Shown: in pieces, positions 35,816 to 47,744 of the stretch | How the letters are laid out: each line of letters begins with the position of its first letter | How positions within the stretch are numbered: the stretch's first letter is position 1 | NCBI RefSeq assembly: GCF_020520425.1 | Contig: NC_079487.1 | Span: 133,074,385-133,138,384, forward strand | Reading direction: 5' to 3' | Origin: Spinacia oleracea | Lineage: Eukaryota; Streptophyta; Magnoliopsida; Caryophyllales; Amaranthaceae | DNA: 64,000 nucleotides | Notes under the pieces: generated by a model | What the model was told of the DNA's origin: nothing | The model's input: only the letters and a program-made list of their open reading frames with translations | The model's database searches: none | Program-made: the position numbers and the translations under genes

Positions 35816-36047
35816 ACAAGTGACTTGTGTCCATATTGGACACAAGTGAGTACCAATACAGAATTTGGAGTACCAATACAGAATAAGTTAGTACTAATAC
35901 AAATTATGTGAATACCAATAATAACACATATGACTTATATTGGTGGTATTTCTAAGTAATTTTGCATTTTGGTACTGATATATTATGTGTTGGTACTCAA
36001 GATGATTGTATTTGGATCACTTGTGTCCATGTGGACACAAGTCACTT
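35816..36047. mobile_element. MITE with about 30-bp inverted repeats upstream of Kunitz copy 2
   Basis: The left end CAAGTGACTTGTGTCCATAT then TGGACACAAGTG, and the right end CACTTGTGTCCATGTGGACA then CAAGTCACTTG, are near-perfect inverted repeats; each is itself partly palindromic. The interior repeats AGTACCAATACA words. No clear target duplication. It lies about 140-370 bp upstream of the TATA box. Confidence 0.75.
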
Positions 36048-36936
36048 GAGGTTTAGAAACCCTCTTCATCTAATATACTACGTAAATGGTTATTTATAAA
36101 ATGAGCATATTCGAAGAATACTTAAAGATACCTTTTTTCGAAAACCCTATATTCCAATAAAGAAAATCAATTTTTTAAGATAATTAGTTTTTTTATTACC
36201 TCTTATTTTATAAAAGATGTCTATTAATTATATTACAAAAAGGTCTCTTATTAGTGATTCTTTTGGCAGATTTTGAGGTTGTATTAGGTTATTGTATGTC
36301 CTTCGCTCATTCATTATTTCATCATCGTAGCAAGGTATACATATATTGTTTAATTATGGAGTACTGTTTAAGATTCATATTTATAATTATAGATATTAAT
36401 GTTTAAAGTATGGTATTGATAACCGCATAAAATGCAATAATATGAAGAATTGAAGACCATTATTATGAAATTGAGAGAGTGCATAAAATTTTCAAAATGT
36501 TCTTACCTACAGAGTATATGGTTATTTGAGATGTTTATATATAATTGTAACTCTTCTCAATTTGAGATGTTGTTGATGTTAAAAGCAAACAAGCTAGCTA
36601 GCAACAACACCTTATATATCTTGTAGGCTGATTAATATGCTTAGGGGTATGCCTTTAGGGATGGCTGACTTTTTTACGATTGAAGGTCTTGCTCATAGTA
36701 ATTTTAGAAACATTACCGATTGAACCAAGCGAGTAATGAAGATTGGAATGAAATACGTAGGATTAACAACAAACAAATTTCACAAAAATATATCTCATTG
36801 ATTGATAGAAAAATAAACTGGACAAATATTAAATCACGAGAATGTTAACTCTATGGTTAAATGTTTGGACAGTACAATACCGCTTAAACTCATGACGCTT
36901 CAATACATGTACATGATTACGGACTAATTTGTTCTA
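36048..36936. other. Duplicated upstream DNA of the Kunitz block
   Basis: 36500-36580 matches 50395-50460 upstream of Kunitz copy 3 (TATTTGAGATGT...TTTGAGATGTTGTTGATG). 36715-36845 matches 40650-40790 (AAGTAATGAAGATTG, ATTGATTGATA, GACAAATATTAAATCA). No coding content. Confidence 0.65.
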
Positions 36937-37205
36937 CACTACAAAAAATTGTACCATTAACGACGGGAAATCCCATCACTAAAGGCCAATAATCGTTGAT
37001 TAACGACGGTATTTCCTGTCGCGAACTCGTCATAAAAGGGGGTCATCATTAATGGAAAATCTCTTCGTTAACACATCGTAAAAGACATTTGTGACGGTTG
37101 TTCCCGTCTTTGTTTGGTTGTTAGCTCCGTCACAAAAGGCTTTTGCTACGCGATTTTTGACCCATCGTTATTAGGTTGTCATTAAAGATACAAATTCTTA
37201 TAGTG
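36937..37205. mobile_element. CACTA-type MITE, copy A (269 bp)
   Basis: Ends CACTACAAAAAATTGTA and GATACAAATTCTTATAGTG, flanked by the 3-bp duplication CTA. The interior carries ACGACGGG / CCCGTCG-type words in both orientations, shared with the other copies in this window. No transposase. Confidence 0.9.
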
Positions 37206-37384
37206 CTACTATCAAGCTACTAAGCCTAGTACTATACTATATTACGCACTTAGTCTAAGAGAAAACTAGAAAATGATTTACTCCATATGTTTGTTGATGG
37301 ATCTCTTTTGCTCGATTTATTGTTTGCTATTTACAGCGCTTCCAGCCCCTTTGTCTGTTGGAGGGAAATAGAGATGGGGTTATC

Positions 37385-37736
37385 GAAAGATGGACGTGGA
37401 CCGGGCCGATCCGAGGCCTGATCCGACCCGCTATGAAAAAAGCCCTATCTGACACGGGCACGAAAAAAGCACGGTTTAGCACGAGCACGAGTAGGCGTGG
37501 GCCATGGGTCGGGCTCGGACCATTTTTTTGGAAATGTACGGTAAGGCACGACACGACTCAACCCCGCACGATAAAACACGCTAAATTTAGTAAAATTAGG
37601 CTTAGACACGCGGTCCGGCCCAGCCTGGCCCCTTGGGCCTAGACCCTGTTTTGAACTTTTCAGCCCGACCCGTCCTGGCACGGTGGAGAGGGGACCTAAC
37701 ATTGGCCCGACCCGTTTTGGCCCACTGCCATCTTTA
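37385..37736. mobile_element. hAT-like element with 8-bp TSD and GGxCCGACCCG-word interior
   Basis: Ends GAAAGATGG and CCATCTTTA (first base changed from the expected T), flanked by identical 8-mers GGGTTATC at 37377-37384 and 37737-37744. The 352-bp interior is GC-rich, made of GGGCCGAxCC/GGCACGA words in both orientations, and gives spurious open frames on both strands. The homologous upstream DNA of Kunitz copy 3 (about 50520) lacks it. Confidence 0.88.
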
Positions 37737-37941
37737 GGGTTATCTCTATAATATTTGTCATAAGAGTTATGTATTGACAAACGTGAAAATTTGGAGGTTG
37801 TTTTTTGGCATATTAGATATGTGTGGAAACACACATATCAACTAAAAGACAAATAGCTAAAAGACAAAAAAGGAAGTACCATTCATGTTAAAAAAAGTAT
37901 CATTCTGTAAAAAAAAAGTACCATTTTTGTTTAAAAATGTA

Positions 37942-38200
37942 CTTCTTCCGTCTTTTAATACTCGCAACGTTTGTTAGTTTCACGCATGCTAATGCACAAC
38001 TTTGATCATTTATATCTTAAATTCTCTTTATGCAAAAATTATAAAAAGTTGATATTTTAAAAATACACATTGAGACGAATCTAACAAGATCCCACATGAC
38101 TATATTTTATCTTATACAAAAAACACTATGAATAGTCAAAGTAGATTATATGAATAGTGGCAAAAGCCCAAACGTTGCGAGTATTAAAAGACGGAGGAAG
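37942..38200. mobile_element. Stowaway-like MITE (259 bp, TA target)
   Basis: Inverted ends CTTCTTCCGTCTTTTAATAC and GTATTAAAAGACGGAGGAAG, each flanked by TA. The inverted repeat continues inward (TCGCAACGTTTG/CAAACGTTGCGA). Confidence 0.9.
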
Positions 38201-38313
38201 TATCATTTAGTTTCTTTTTTGTCCTTTTTTCCTATTTTGTCTTTTGTTCTGATATGTATATGCCCATACATATCTGATATGCTTGTACTTCCTTGAAAAT
38301 TTGAGGGTTGTAA

Positions 38314-38918
38314 GAGCAGTCCCACCAATGGGCAAAAAAAATGCTCACGAGCATAAAATGACGAGAAAAAAAAATACACGTACTACATTAGTGGGGACAT
38401 GCAAAGTCACTCACCAGGAAAATTAAAAATGCACGCAAGGCATGGAAGAACTACTATTTTGCTCGCCCAAAATAAAGGGCCCACACACGCACGAGAATTT
38501 GGAATTGTTGCTGTATTTTTTGCATTCCAACGTGCATTTTGCACAACAATCCAAGAGTGTAATTAAAGCAACTGACATGGCAGCAAGTGGTCCAACCACA
38601 GCTTGCCATGTGTCGCTTTGTAAATCAGAGATTTACTTGTTTAAGCAAACGGCTATATTTTTGTTAACGGCTAATTTTGCTGTAAATAATTTAAAAAAAA
38701 AAAATTATACCAACGGTCAAAAAATTTCAAGATCTATAAATAGAGACCAAATTTGCTATATTTTGACACACTTTCAAAAATCATTTTTCTCTCTCTAAAA
38801 TCATCAAAATCATTTTTCATACTAAGTATTACTATAATTTGTGTTATTTTTTGGAATTTACTGAACATTCCAATAGCATATATTTTCGAAAATTTTATTT
38901 CCGGTTGTTATTTATTAA

Positions 38919-38961
<43 letters not shown>

Positions 38962-39348
38962 GTCATTATTATTATTATTGTCATTATTATTATTGTTACT
39001 GTCATTATTATTATTAGTGTGCTTGCGTATTTTTTAATGATATAAAAATAACGTAAATAAAATGATTAACGTAAATTAAATAATTTATCTTAACTAATTG
39101 TTAAAATTCATTTAAGTTATTAATATAATTGAATAAATACAAAAAGGATGGAGTATGTGGGAAATAGAAAGTGTGGTGGGGTTTAGTGAATAGTAAAAGT
39201 AAAAGTGGTGAGGAGTTTTTTATTTTGCTCATTGGTGGGATGAGTTTGTTGTAACAAAATTTGTATGTGAGGAAAGTGATGTGCAGGAGTAAGAAAGTGG
39301 TAGAGAGATAGTGGTGAGGAGCTTTTTTTTCCATTGATGGGAGTGGTC
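38314..39348. mobile_element. PIF/Harbinger-like non-autonomous element (about 1 kb)
   Basis: Inverted ends GAGCAGTCCCACCAATGG and CCATTGATGGGAGTGGTC, flanked by TAA on both sides (38311-38313, 39349-39351); the TAA/TTA target is typical of this superfamily. Subterminal A-runs and GCTC words are also inverted. The interior contains a (TTA)n microsatellite. No transposase was found. Confidence 0.7.
38918..39018. repeat. (TTA)n microsatellite
   Basis: About 100 bp of TTA/ATT repeats interrupted by TGTCA, inside the Harbinger-like element. Open frames of poly-Leu or poly-Ile across it are artefacts. Confidence 0.95.
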
Positions 39349-39351
39349 TAA

Positions 39352-39838
39352 GCAAAAACGGCATATTAATTCTGTACATAATCCAAAAAACACGTGAGAG
39401 GAATGCAGCTTCAATAATTCGTTCCTCAAAGACAAGGATTAAGGACCGCCAGTGATAGATGTGAGTCATGCGACAACTCATATAAATAGCCAGCCCCACT
39501 AATTTGTTTCTATTCGTTATCTTGAATTCATCCAAGCTAATGGAGGACCATTAAATAATTTAAATTGGTTAGTGTACTATTATTCATTATCTTCCATATA
39601 TATTCATCCAACCAAGCTAGCCTTAGTAAGGAGTAAGGACCGCCATTGATGCGACTTCTCTTACAAATCGAAGGACAGCTCCTCTAATTTAAGTAGCCTT
39701 CATTATCTCCTATCAGTTCATCATGGAGTAGCTAACTATGGACCACCAACGCCATTGATGATTGATCGTATACAACTTCGCTTACAGAGGAGTGAGGACC
39801 ATTCAATAATTTAATTTGGTTACTGTACTAATGTACTA
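39352..39838. repeat. Unit of the duplicated Kunitz-block repeat
   Basis: Matches 41280-41580, 54140-54560 and 60060-60790 (AATGCAGCTTCAATAATTC, AGGACCGCCATTGATGCGAC, GCTAACTATGGACCACCAAC). Non-coding. It provides the empty site for the Stowaway at 60301. Confidence 0.8.
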
Positions 39839-40093
39839 CTTCCTCCGTTTCGGAAAGTTCTTTACGCTTAGAAATATGTGTCCAAAATATGAAAACTTTG
39901 ACCGTAAATTCTCACTATTATATACATCAAAACGTTACATGTAAGATCTTGTTAGATTGGTCTCGGTATATATTTTCAGAATATCAACTTTTTATATTTT
40001 TTTCACATACAAAATTGGATATATTAGTAGTTAAATATTGCATTGGAGTCCGTGCAAATAGTAACTGTAAAGAACTTTCTGAAACGGAGGTAG
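39839..40093. mobile_element. Stowaway-like MITE (255 bp, TA target)
   Basis: Ends CTTCCTCCGTTTC and GAAACGGAGGTAG, flanked by TA. It lies in reverse orientation to the family copies at 12175 and 43356. Its uninterrupted GTTACATGTAAGATCTTGTT is the exact empty site of the hAT element at 43512. Confidence 0.92.
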
Positions 40094-40800
40094 TATGTAT
40101 TACTCCGATTCATTATCTTCCATATATATTCTAATATTCATCAACCAAGCTAGGCAGCTAGCTAACTACCGCCAACGCCATTGATGCGTTCACGGAATAC
40201 TACGTAATTACGTATTCCCTCTGAACCTAAATGTTTTTCCCCGTTTGTCACTTTACGCGGTTATTAAGGAAAAAGAAACATTGTAAGATTAACTATTATT
40301 AATGTAGTTTTATGGGGAATTGTTGCTTTTTTTTATTCCTTTTTCACAAGAAAATAAAATAGTTGAGGCCAATAGAATTTGAGGAATAAAATGTCAACTC
40401 ATTAATCCATCCAAACTTAAACCAACCAATGAGATTACAAAGTTTTTTATTGATAAACCAATAAAATTACAAAGTTAAAATTACAAGAAAGAGATTAGAA
40501 AGGAAAGAAAATAAATGGGAAGATCATTTTGTGACACTTTAAAAGGAAATGGGAAAAACATTTAAATTCGAATGGAGTATATCTTAGCTTATTAATTAAT
40601 GTGTAACGAAATACGGAGTAGTATATTAATTAGAATGAAAAATTACCAAATGAACCAAGCAAGTAATGAAGATTGATCGAAATGAAATATAATTAACGAC
40701 AAACAAATTTCATACTAAAAATATCATTGATTGATATATACCGATATACGTAGTAGAAAAACAAAATAGACAAATATTAAATCAAGATTGGGCATCGCCG

Positions 40801-42420
40801 CATCGGTCCTTTGTCAATGAACCTTTAGAGAAGCCAGATGTACGTCCCTTCGACCTAATGGCAAAATTAAAATTACATATGTTTATTTGCTTTTTATATT
40901 TAATTTAATTGCATGTATAGGTTTTTATCTTTCAATTTCCCTTTTCTCTCCTCTTCTAGATTAATATCTAAACCTAGCTGAGTGTTGTCATTTTAACAAA
41001 ACAAACGAAGTACGTAGTATTTCATTTCTATACATTTTTCCTTTTGGGAAACGCTAGGCAGACATTATTGCAAATTAAGGTCCAAAGTAGCGATATTTTG
41101 GAGAAAAGTGTTGGTACTAATAATAATGACATTAATTTGTACATCTTAATAATTAAACGTGATCAGAATCAATACTCATATGTTTAAATCGTGTAAATTC
41201 AAAACGATACATCTATTGAGATAAACGATAAGCTTTAAATTAAAAATGTATACTCTACCAATATATATTCCATATATGTATTAATTCTGCATATAATCCA
41301 AATAACATGCGAAAAGAATGCAGCTTCAATAATTCATTCCTCTAAGATTGGATTAAGGACAGCCAATATGATGCGACAAATCTTATAAATTGGCAGCCCC
41401 TCTAAGATTGGATTAAGGACCGCCATTGATGCGACTTCTCTTACAAATTAATTGCCAGCTCCTCTTATTTGAGTACCATACATTCATTATCTTCTATCAG
41501 TTCATCATGGGTAGCTAACTATGGACCACCAACGCCATTCATTGATGCAACTTTACTTACGGACTACTAGCTCCATATACTAGCTAATTAATTAATGTGT
41601 AACGAAGTACATAGTACGTAGTATATTAATTGTTAGAGCGTGTATTATTGATTTATTGTCGATTTATTGTCTTGTAACGAAGGGAAAACGAGCTTGAACA
41701 AGAATTTAATTAATTAACAGGACACGCAATTAATCACGTGTGTTTTGTTAAAAGATAGACAGATACTACGTACGTAGTAGTACTTCTTATCAACAAATGA
41801 AAACTTTATTCAAAAGTTATCAAATTTGATACTCACTCCGTTCCACTATAATCGTCACACCAATAAAAATATCTTATACGTAGTAATACGAAGTACTCCG
41901 TATTGTGTTATAAGAAGAGTATGCACATACGTTTCATTGTTTTCTTTCGGACCGAACTGTTTAGGAATCACATGCACAAATCAGTAAGTAAACATCATTA
42001 ATCTGAAATTCGAATAACAACCCATTGTTTTGTTACCTTAAACAAGATGCATTTAGTCATTTCTTAAAAGGAATTTAATTAGAAATAAATTGAAGTTTTG
42101 TTTGTTAGAAAAACTCAAGTATGACTTTGGTTAAAAGAAGTCGGCACTTTACAATTTCACGTGATAAGTTTCAAGGTCTCTTTAAACTACGACCTCATAA
42201 AATCCGATGGAGTAATCAGTAATATCATCCAACAACAACAATTTAAAATCTAGGGATAAAACAAAACCAAAGAAGCAAAAGTTAAGCCGTCCGTACTAGT
42301 AGACCCAATATAAAGGTCCCCGTTTTTGGATTTCTTTCTCCTCAACAATTTTCACGTGAGAACCTCAACACTACTTAACCTGGAGGCTGGAGCATTAATA
42401 CCAACGGTGTGCAAATTCGC
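40801..42420. repeat. Large duplicated block, copy i
   Basis: Matches 52518-55300 (copy ii) and 59748-63255 (copy iii) in long collinear stretches (for example GGGAAACGCTAGGCAGAC, GCAGCTTCAATAATTCATTC, GGAATTTAATTAGAAATAAA, TTTCAAGGTCTCTTTAAACT). Differences in length are due to insertions listed separately. No gene inside. Confidence 0.85.
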
Positions 42421-42446
42421 ATTCTCGGTTTTCCTTTAGAAATTTA

Positions 42447-43212
42447 CTAGATTAGGTCCCGTGCACGCACGGTTATTTGAAAATTATTAATTGACCATCT
42501 TTTTTAACTGAAATATTTATCCCTTAAATCTATTGCGTAATTACTAAATCTCGAACATACTCATTTTATCATATAATATACAATTTTCGCTCTATTACGT
42601 ATTACGAAGTATATATTTTATATGTTTAATATGATGATTTGACCAAATTAAATACTCCGTATTTGATATGCTTAATATGAATAAAGTATTGAGTAAGAAT
42701 GTTTTTTATTATTGACATGACTATATGACTAAATATTATCAAAATTGTCTAATAATGTCATATTTAATAATCCTATAATTTTTTCTATGTATAACCATCA
42801 CTACAAGAATTTGTATCTTTAACGACAACCTAATTACGACGGGTCAAAAATCCCGTCGCAAAAGGCTTTTGCGACGGGGCTAACAACCAAACAATGACGG
42901 GAATAACCGTCGCAAATGTCTTTTACGACGGGTTTACGACGGATTTACGACGGGATTTTCTATTAACGACGGCCCCCTTTTATGACGGGTTCGCGACAGG
43001 AAATCCCGTCGTTAATCAACGATTATTGACCTTTCGCGACGGGATTTTCCGTCGTTAATAGTACAATTTCTTGTAGTGCATTTATATAAAAGGAGAGAAA
43101 ATAAAAATAGAATAAAGTAAAAAAAATTAGGAAAGGGTTTTTGGCGGGAAAAAATCGCACCAGGAATTGACACATGTCACTCCTGGTGTCTCTTTTAGTA
43201 TATAGTAATAGA
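42447..43212 (-). mobile_element. Helitron-like element (minus strand) with a CACTA MITE inside
   Basis: On the minus strand it starts TCTATTACTATATACTAAAA (43212 downward) and ends with a hairpin CCGTGCGTGCACGG followed by GACCTAATCTAG and a flanking T, as Helitrons do. Removing the nested CACTA MITE and its duplication leaves about 483 bp, close to the 475 bp of the related element at 62298. No Rep/helicase gene, so it is non-autonomous. Confidence 0.82.
42799..43078. mobile_element. CACTA-type MITE, copy B (280 bp)
   Basis: Ends CACTACAAGAATTTGTATC and GTACAATTTCTTGTAGTG, flanked by CAT on both sides. It lies inside the Helitron-like element and is in reverse orientation to copies A, C and D. 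Confidence 0.93.
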
Positions 43213-43355
43213 TTTTGAGTACCCATTACTTTGGGTCGCATGTTTGAGATACACCTAGTAAAGTCAAAATCCGAAATCTTGAATTAATGTTATAATCCAG
43301 TCAAAGTTAAAATTTTACAACATGAAATTTTTATAAGGTACGTAGTAGTTAATTA

Positions 43356-44496
43356 CTACCTCCGTTTCAAAAAGATCTTTACAGTTACTATTTACACGGA
43401 TTCCAATGCAATATTTAACTACTAATATATCTAATATTGTATGTGAAAAAATTATAAAAATTTGATATTATGAAAATACATCCCGAGACCAATCTAACAA
43501 GATCTTACATGTAGGGGTGTAAATTGGATGGACTGGATTGGACTTTGCCAAGTCCAAATCCAATCCAAAATTTTTTGGACTTGGATAATTGAGTCCAAGT
43601 TCGATCCAAACTTTTTTCGAGTCCGATCCAATCCGATCCATAAAAAAATTATTGAGTCCGAATCCAGTCCAATCCGATCCAATCCAATTTATTTTTTGAA
43701 AAAAAAAATGATTTAAGTTTAATTTTTTAATTTTTTTTTTTTAACTCAAACGGTTCGAAAATAAATGTAAATAATTCTGTTACCGGGTAACTTTTCTAAC
43801 ACATAAAATAAAATACTCCGTACACGAGTATGAAATAGTGGGTATTAAATGATTTAACACCTATACTATAAGTCACTCCTTTATAAAGGAAAAATAAATA
43901 GCCATTAAGCAATAGATATAATTGTAAATAACAATATGTTATACACATTAAACACTTAGCCAAAAAAAGGTTTCAGTTCTTAAAAAAACATAACTTTAAA
44001 TATATTAAAACTCAATAATCAACCATCACAGCCGACGAGAGAAAGCGGAAGAGAAAGAGGTTGACATGATATTTTTTGGGTTATGAGTTTTATATGGAGT
44101 GTAATATTTTGTTGTTTTTTGTTCCCCATAGTAAATAAGGCCCAAAAATCACATATTTCACAATAGTTTTTAAATTACAAATATTTATCTATAAATAAAA
44201 TCTTAAAACTTTGGACTTAATTGGATTTTTGGACTCCAAAAGGTTGAGTCCAAGTCCAGTCCAAAAATAATTGGATTTGGTAATTTGAGTCCGAGTCCGA
44301 TCCAAAAAATTTCAAGTCCGATCCAGTCCGACAAATTTGGACTGGACTGGATTGGACTTTGGACTTTTCTCAATCCACTTACACCCCTACTTACATGTAA
44401 CGTTTTGATGTATATAATGGTGAGAATTTACGGTCAAAGTTTTTATAATTTGGACACATTTTCCAAAGCGTAAAGAACTTTCTGAAACGGAGGTAG
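43356..44496. mobile_element. Stowaway-like MITE interrupted by a hAT-like element
   Basis: Outer ends CTACCTCCGTTTCAAAAAG and CTTTCTGAAACGGAGGTAG, flanked by TA. Removing the 878-bp insert and one 8-bp duplication leaves 255 bp, the length of the intact copies at 12175 (256) and 39839 (255). Confidence 0.95.
43512..44389. mobile_element. hAT-like element with 8-bp TSD and GGATTGGACT-word interior
   Basis: Termini TAGGGGTGTAA and TTACACCCCTA, flanked by identical CTTACATG at 43504-43511 and 44390-44397. The outer 170-200 bp on each side are packed with GGATTGGACT / AGTCCAATCC words in both orientations. The central 500 bp are ordinary AT-rich DNA. No transposase. Confidence 0.93.
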
Positions 44497-44580
44497 TACA
44501 ACATTTTTTTATAAGGTATTTTTTCACAAAAAATCAATTTTATAAGGTAGTTTTTTGACAAATGTACCTTAATTAAATTA

Positions 44581-46440
44581 GTGCCTGAAAGCCCTGACTT
44601 AGGTATTTACTTAGGATTCCCCTTGACCGATAAAAGACCGACTGCAAGCCAAGTTAGCCACATAGCTAGGAAAATTCGCAGTAAGTTGACTACATGGAAG
44701 GCTAATTGCCTTTCCAAGGCGGGGAGACTTGTACTAATCAAGTCAACTCTCTCCTCCATTGCCAACTATAGTATGCAATCCTTAGCTTTGCCAAAAAAAA
44801 TCCTCAATGATATAGACAGTCTTTGTGCAAACTTTTTATGGGACTCCAATGCTGAAAATCGTAGAACTCATCTTGTGTCTTGGGATAGAGTGTGTGCCCC
44901 GTCTGCCTTAGGTGGCCTAGGAGTGAGGAAAGCCACGATTCTAAACAAACTTGCAATGATCAAACTGTGTTGGAGACTTAATAATTCTAAAAATCTGGCT
45001 GCAACCCTAATTAAAGAAAAATACATAGCAAATAGGTGCTACCCAAAGAGCTTTAAACTGGGGTCCCATGTTTGGCAAGATGTGGGCAAAGGGTGGTTTT
45101 ATTATTCTAATCTGTCGGTTTGGTGTATTGGCAATGGGGAACACATTAATCTGTGGGAGGATAACTGGACCGGGAAGGGAAAATTAAGAGACATCATCCA
45201 TGGTCCTCTAATAGAGAATGAGAGCAACCTTACTGTGAGTAATATAATTGTTAATAATGCATGGTGTCTTGATAACCTCTCTGTGCCCATTCCCCCTCAT
45301 CTTCACCAGTGGATCCAGGCTATCCCAATTACGGCCAAAGGGTGTGACTTTCCGGTGTGTTCCTTGGGGGAGGGGAAGTTCTTTGACTCTAAATCTGGCT
45401 ACTCCCTCCTATGGGAAAAAGATCTCCAAAATCTGCAGGGGAAAAGTGGGGATTGGGCAATCCCGTGGAAAGTGGAATGTACCCCTAAACTTCAAATATT
45501 TCTGTGGCTAATTATGTGGGGGAGAATTCCTTGTGCGGCCCATTTGGCCCATAGACACATTATTCCTAACCCTAACTGCTCGTTTTGCCCAAGTATTGAA
45601 GAAGATATGAACCACTTGTTTAGGGACTGTCCTAGGGCAACAGAATTTTGGGACGAGACTAGTAAGGACAACCATCACAATCTAGGATCCTCCCTTTCCT
45701 TCAAAGAGTGGTTTGAGAGCAACATAAATAGAAAAGATCCACCTAATCATGCTTCGAGCCCCCTGTTTCAGTGTGGAGGAAAACTCTTTGGCTTGCTAAG
45801 GAGTTCTCTACTGCTGCCTCTATTATAAGAAAAAAACCCAAATCTGTCGTCTTGGAACTGGTTACTTCTAACCTTCATGTCCAGGTTGATGCGTCATTTT
45901 GTTAAACATCTCTTGCAGTAGGTTATGCAGCAATATGCAGGTACAAAAATGGGCTATGGAAAGAGGCTATGACGGGCAAAACCACGGCAACAGATGCATT
46001 AAGTGCAGAATCGCTGGCGATATTCCATACTCTAAAGTGGTGTAGTGATAACAACTGGAATAATATCACAATTTCATCGGATTGTGAAAGAGCATTGCTA
46101 GGAATCAATAACGAAGACCACCCAAAGGACAAGATGACTAATATTTATTCAATGTGCAGGGAGTACCTCGGGAGAATTCAATCAGGGTCCCTAAGGAGCG
46201 TGCCGAGACAAGGAGTGAAGGATGCGGATCATGTGGCTAGGAAAGCAAGGCTGTTAAACTGCCCCCCCTTTAATTATGTAAACATTAACCCCCCAGTAGA
46301 TGTTTATGCTAGTATTTGCAAAGACAATGATGTTATTTGTGTAGGCCCTTCATCTGTCAGTGATGGAGCGGCGGGTAACGATAACCCGTATTTCTGTAAT
46401 TTCGTAGGTTAATCTAATGCATGGTACTCTATTCTAACCA
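44581..46440 (+). mobile_element. 5'-truncated LINE ORF2 (RT C-terminus, zinc finger, RNase H), decayed
   Basis: 44581-45828 is open for 415 codons and matches the region after the reverse transcriptase core of plant L1-like ORF2 (LGFPLTDKRPTASQVSHIAR, KIRSKLTTWKANCLSKAGR, LGVRKATILNKLAMIKLCWR). The zf-RVT segment follows (WKVECTPKLQIFLWLIMWGR; CSFC...HLFRDC). A frameshift near 45800 then leads into an RNase H domain (VDAS at about 45887, AESLA, SSDCERA, VKDADHVARKA to 46412), itself broken by a stop at 45903-45905. A poly(A) tract at 46440-46455 ends the copy. The RT active site is missing, so it is inactive. It lies about 80 bp beyond the Stowaway/hAT nest. Confidence 0.92.
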
Positions 46441-46455
46441 AAAAAAAAAAAAAAA

Positions 46456-47042
46456 TTAAGTACTACTTACGGAATAAAACAAAGAAAAGTAATGCAAAAG
46501 TAAATAAAAAAAAAACCTTGTCTTTAAGGCACGCCTAGAGTAACTGAATTGGTCATCTCAAAATATATAAGCGTAAAATATTTACTTCACAAGTCGAGTC
46601 ACTAACAGGTTATGTAGTTAAAATCGGGTTAAGGTCATTGTCGGGTATCGAATCGGGTTGAGATCATGTTCAGTCCGGTCTGTTTGGTTTTCGGTCCTCT
46701 TTCAGTCGGGTACGGGGTCGGGATCGTATCATACAACATCGGGTTAAAATCGATTATCGATTATTTCGGATCGGATTTTGGGTTACTTGTTTTACGAAAA
46801 TTTTGAATCATGATCGGTTACAAGTTCGATCGATTCAGGTCGGAATTTTGGACCGGATCAATTTTTAACAGCTATACCTGGAACACTAATACACCACGGT
46901 GTGCAAATTCGCATCTTTTTGAATCCTAAACCGTATTCACAACCTCTAGTACCCACTTGTACATTTTCTTAATCATATTCATTGGGGGTGAAAATGATGA
47001 ATACCTATTAACATAAATACCATTTCTAATATTTGAGTAACC
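46456..47042. other. Degenerate CGGGTC-rich stretch and duplicated-block sequence
   Basis: 46622-46880 is rich in ATCGGGTT/CGGTC words and ends TTTTTAACAGCTATACCTGG, resembling the hAT-like group, but no matching 8-bp duplication was found. 46883-47042 matches 55309-55520 of the duplicated block. No gene. Confidence 0.45.
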
Positions 47043-47061
47043 AAAAAGCTCCACTAACTAG

Positions 47062-47661
47062 GAACGCCGCTCCTCTCTCCCTCTCCTTTTTCTCTCTTCT
47101 CTCTCATCTTTTAGGGTTTTAATTTTCTTGGCCGTTTAGGCCGGAAGTAGTCTAATTTCTTCGGAAATTAGACTATTTCCGACCCTTCTTCTTGCTTTTC
47201 ATTGTTTTCTTTTCATGTTTTTTCTTGTTTTTGGTTTCTTTTCTGTTGATTTGTTCCCAATTTATTATTGGGTTGTTCCCAATTTATTTTGGTTTTTCCT
47301 GGAGTTTTCTAGGTTCTTGATTCCCATTCATGGATGAGAATTTTTTTAGGGTTTCAATAATTGGGAAGGAGATTTGGATTCATACAGGTTTAGGGTTTAT
47401 CATCAACTCGTCGATCAGAATAATTCGTGCGCAGATTGCGAAGGGCTCTACTTGGAAAGATGTGAAATCATCGAAAATCACTGCTCGCGTCAAGCTAGAA
47501 GCGGTGGAGTACGAGATGTGCTTTAGGATGCAGAATAGTAATTGTTTTGATTGTAACAGTTATGTATTTTCTTTGAATCTGTGGTATGCAGATACTTTTT
47601 ATCATTGTAGATGCCGTATGGCTTATTATTAATGGATATTGTTCTTCCCCGTCCAAAAAAA
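47062..47661 (+). mobile_element. Poly(A) retroposon with 19-bp target duplication
   Basis: Exactly 600 bp between direct repeats AAAAAGCTCCACTAACTAG at 47043-47061 and 47662-47680. It begins with a CT-rich leader (CGCTCCTCTCTCCCTCTCC) and TTAGGGTTTT, contains an open frame of 100 codons (47330-47632) without a recognised domain, and ends CTTCCCCGTCC plus a poly(A) run. The duplicated block at 55523-55541 has the single-copy empty site. It could be a LINE with a large internal deletion, or a retrocopy of a cellular mRNA. Confidence 0.85.
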
Positions 47662-47744
47662 AAAAAGCTCCACTAACTAGAGTGACTACTAAAGCTACTG
47701 AATCACTGACAAAAATCCATAGACCACTGTTAGTTATTAATTCT

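Noticed and set aside
37327-37834. Overlapping Arg/Pro-rich frames on both strands
   Set aside because: They lie in the GC-rich interior of the hAT-like element; no domain, and frames are open on both strands because of repeated words.
38753-39045. Poly-Leu and poly-Ile frames
   Set aside because: Translation of the (TTA)n microsatellite.
46622-46880. Another member of the hAT-like word-repeat group
   Set aside because: Interior composition and right end fit, but I found no matching left end or 8-bp duplication, so it is described only as a degenerate stretch.
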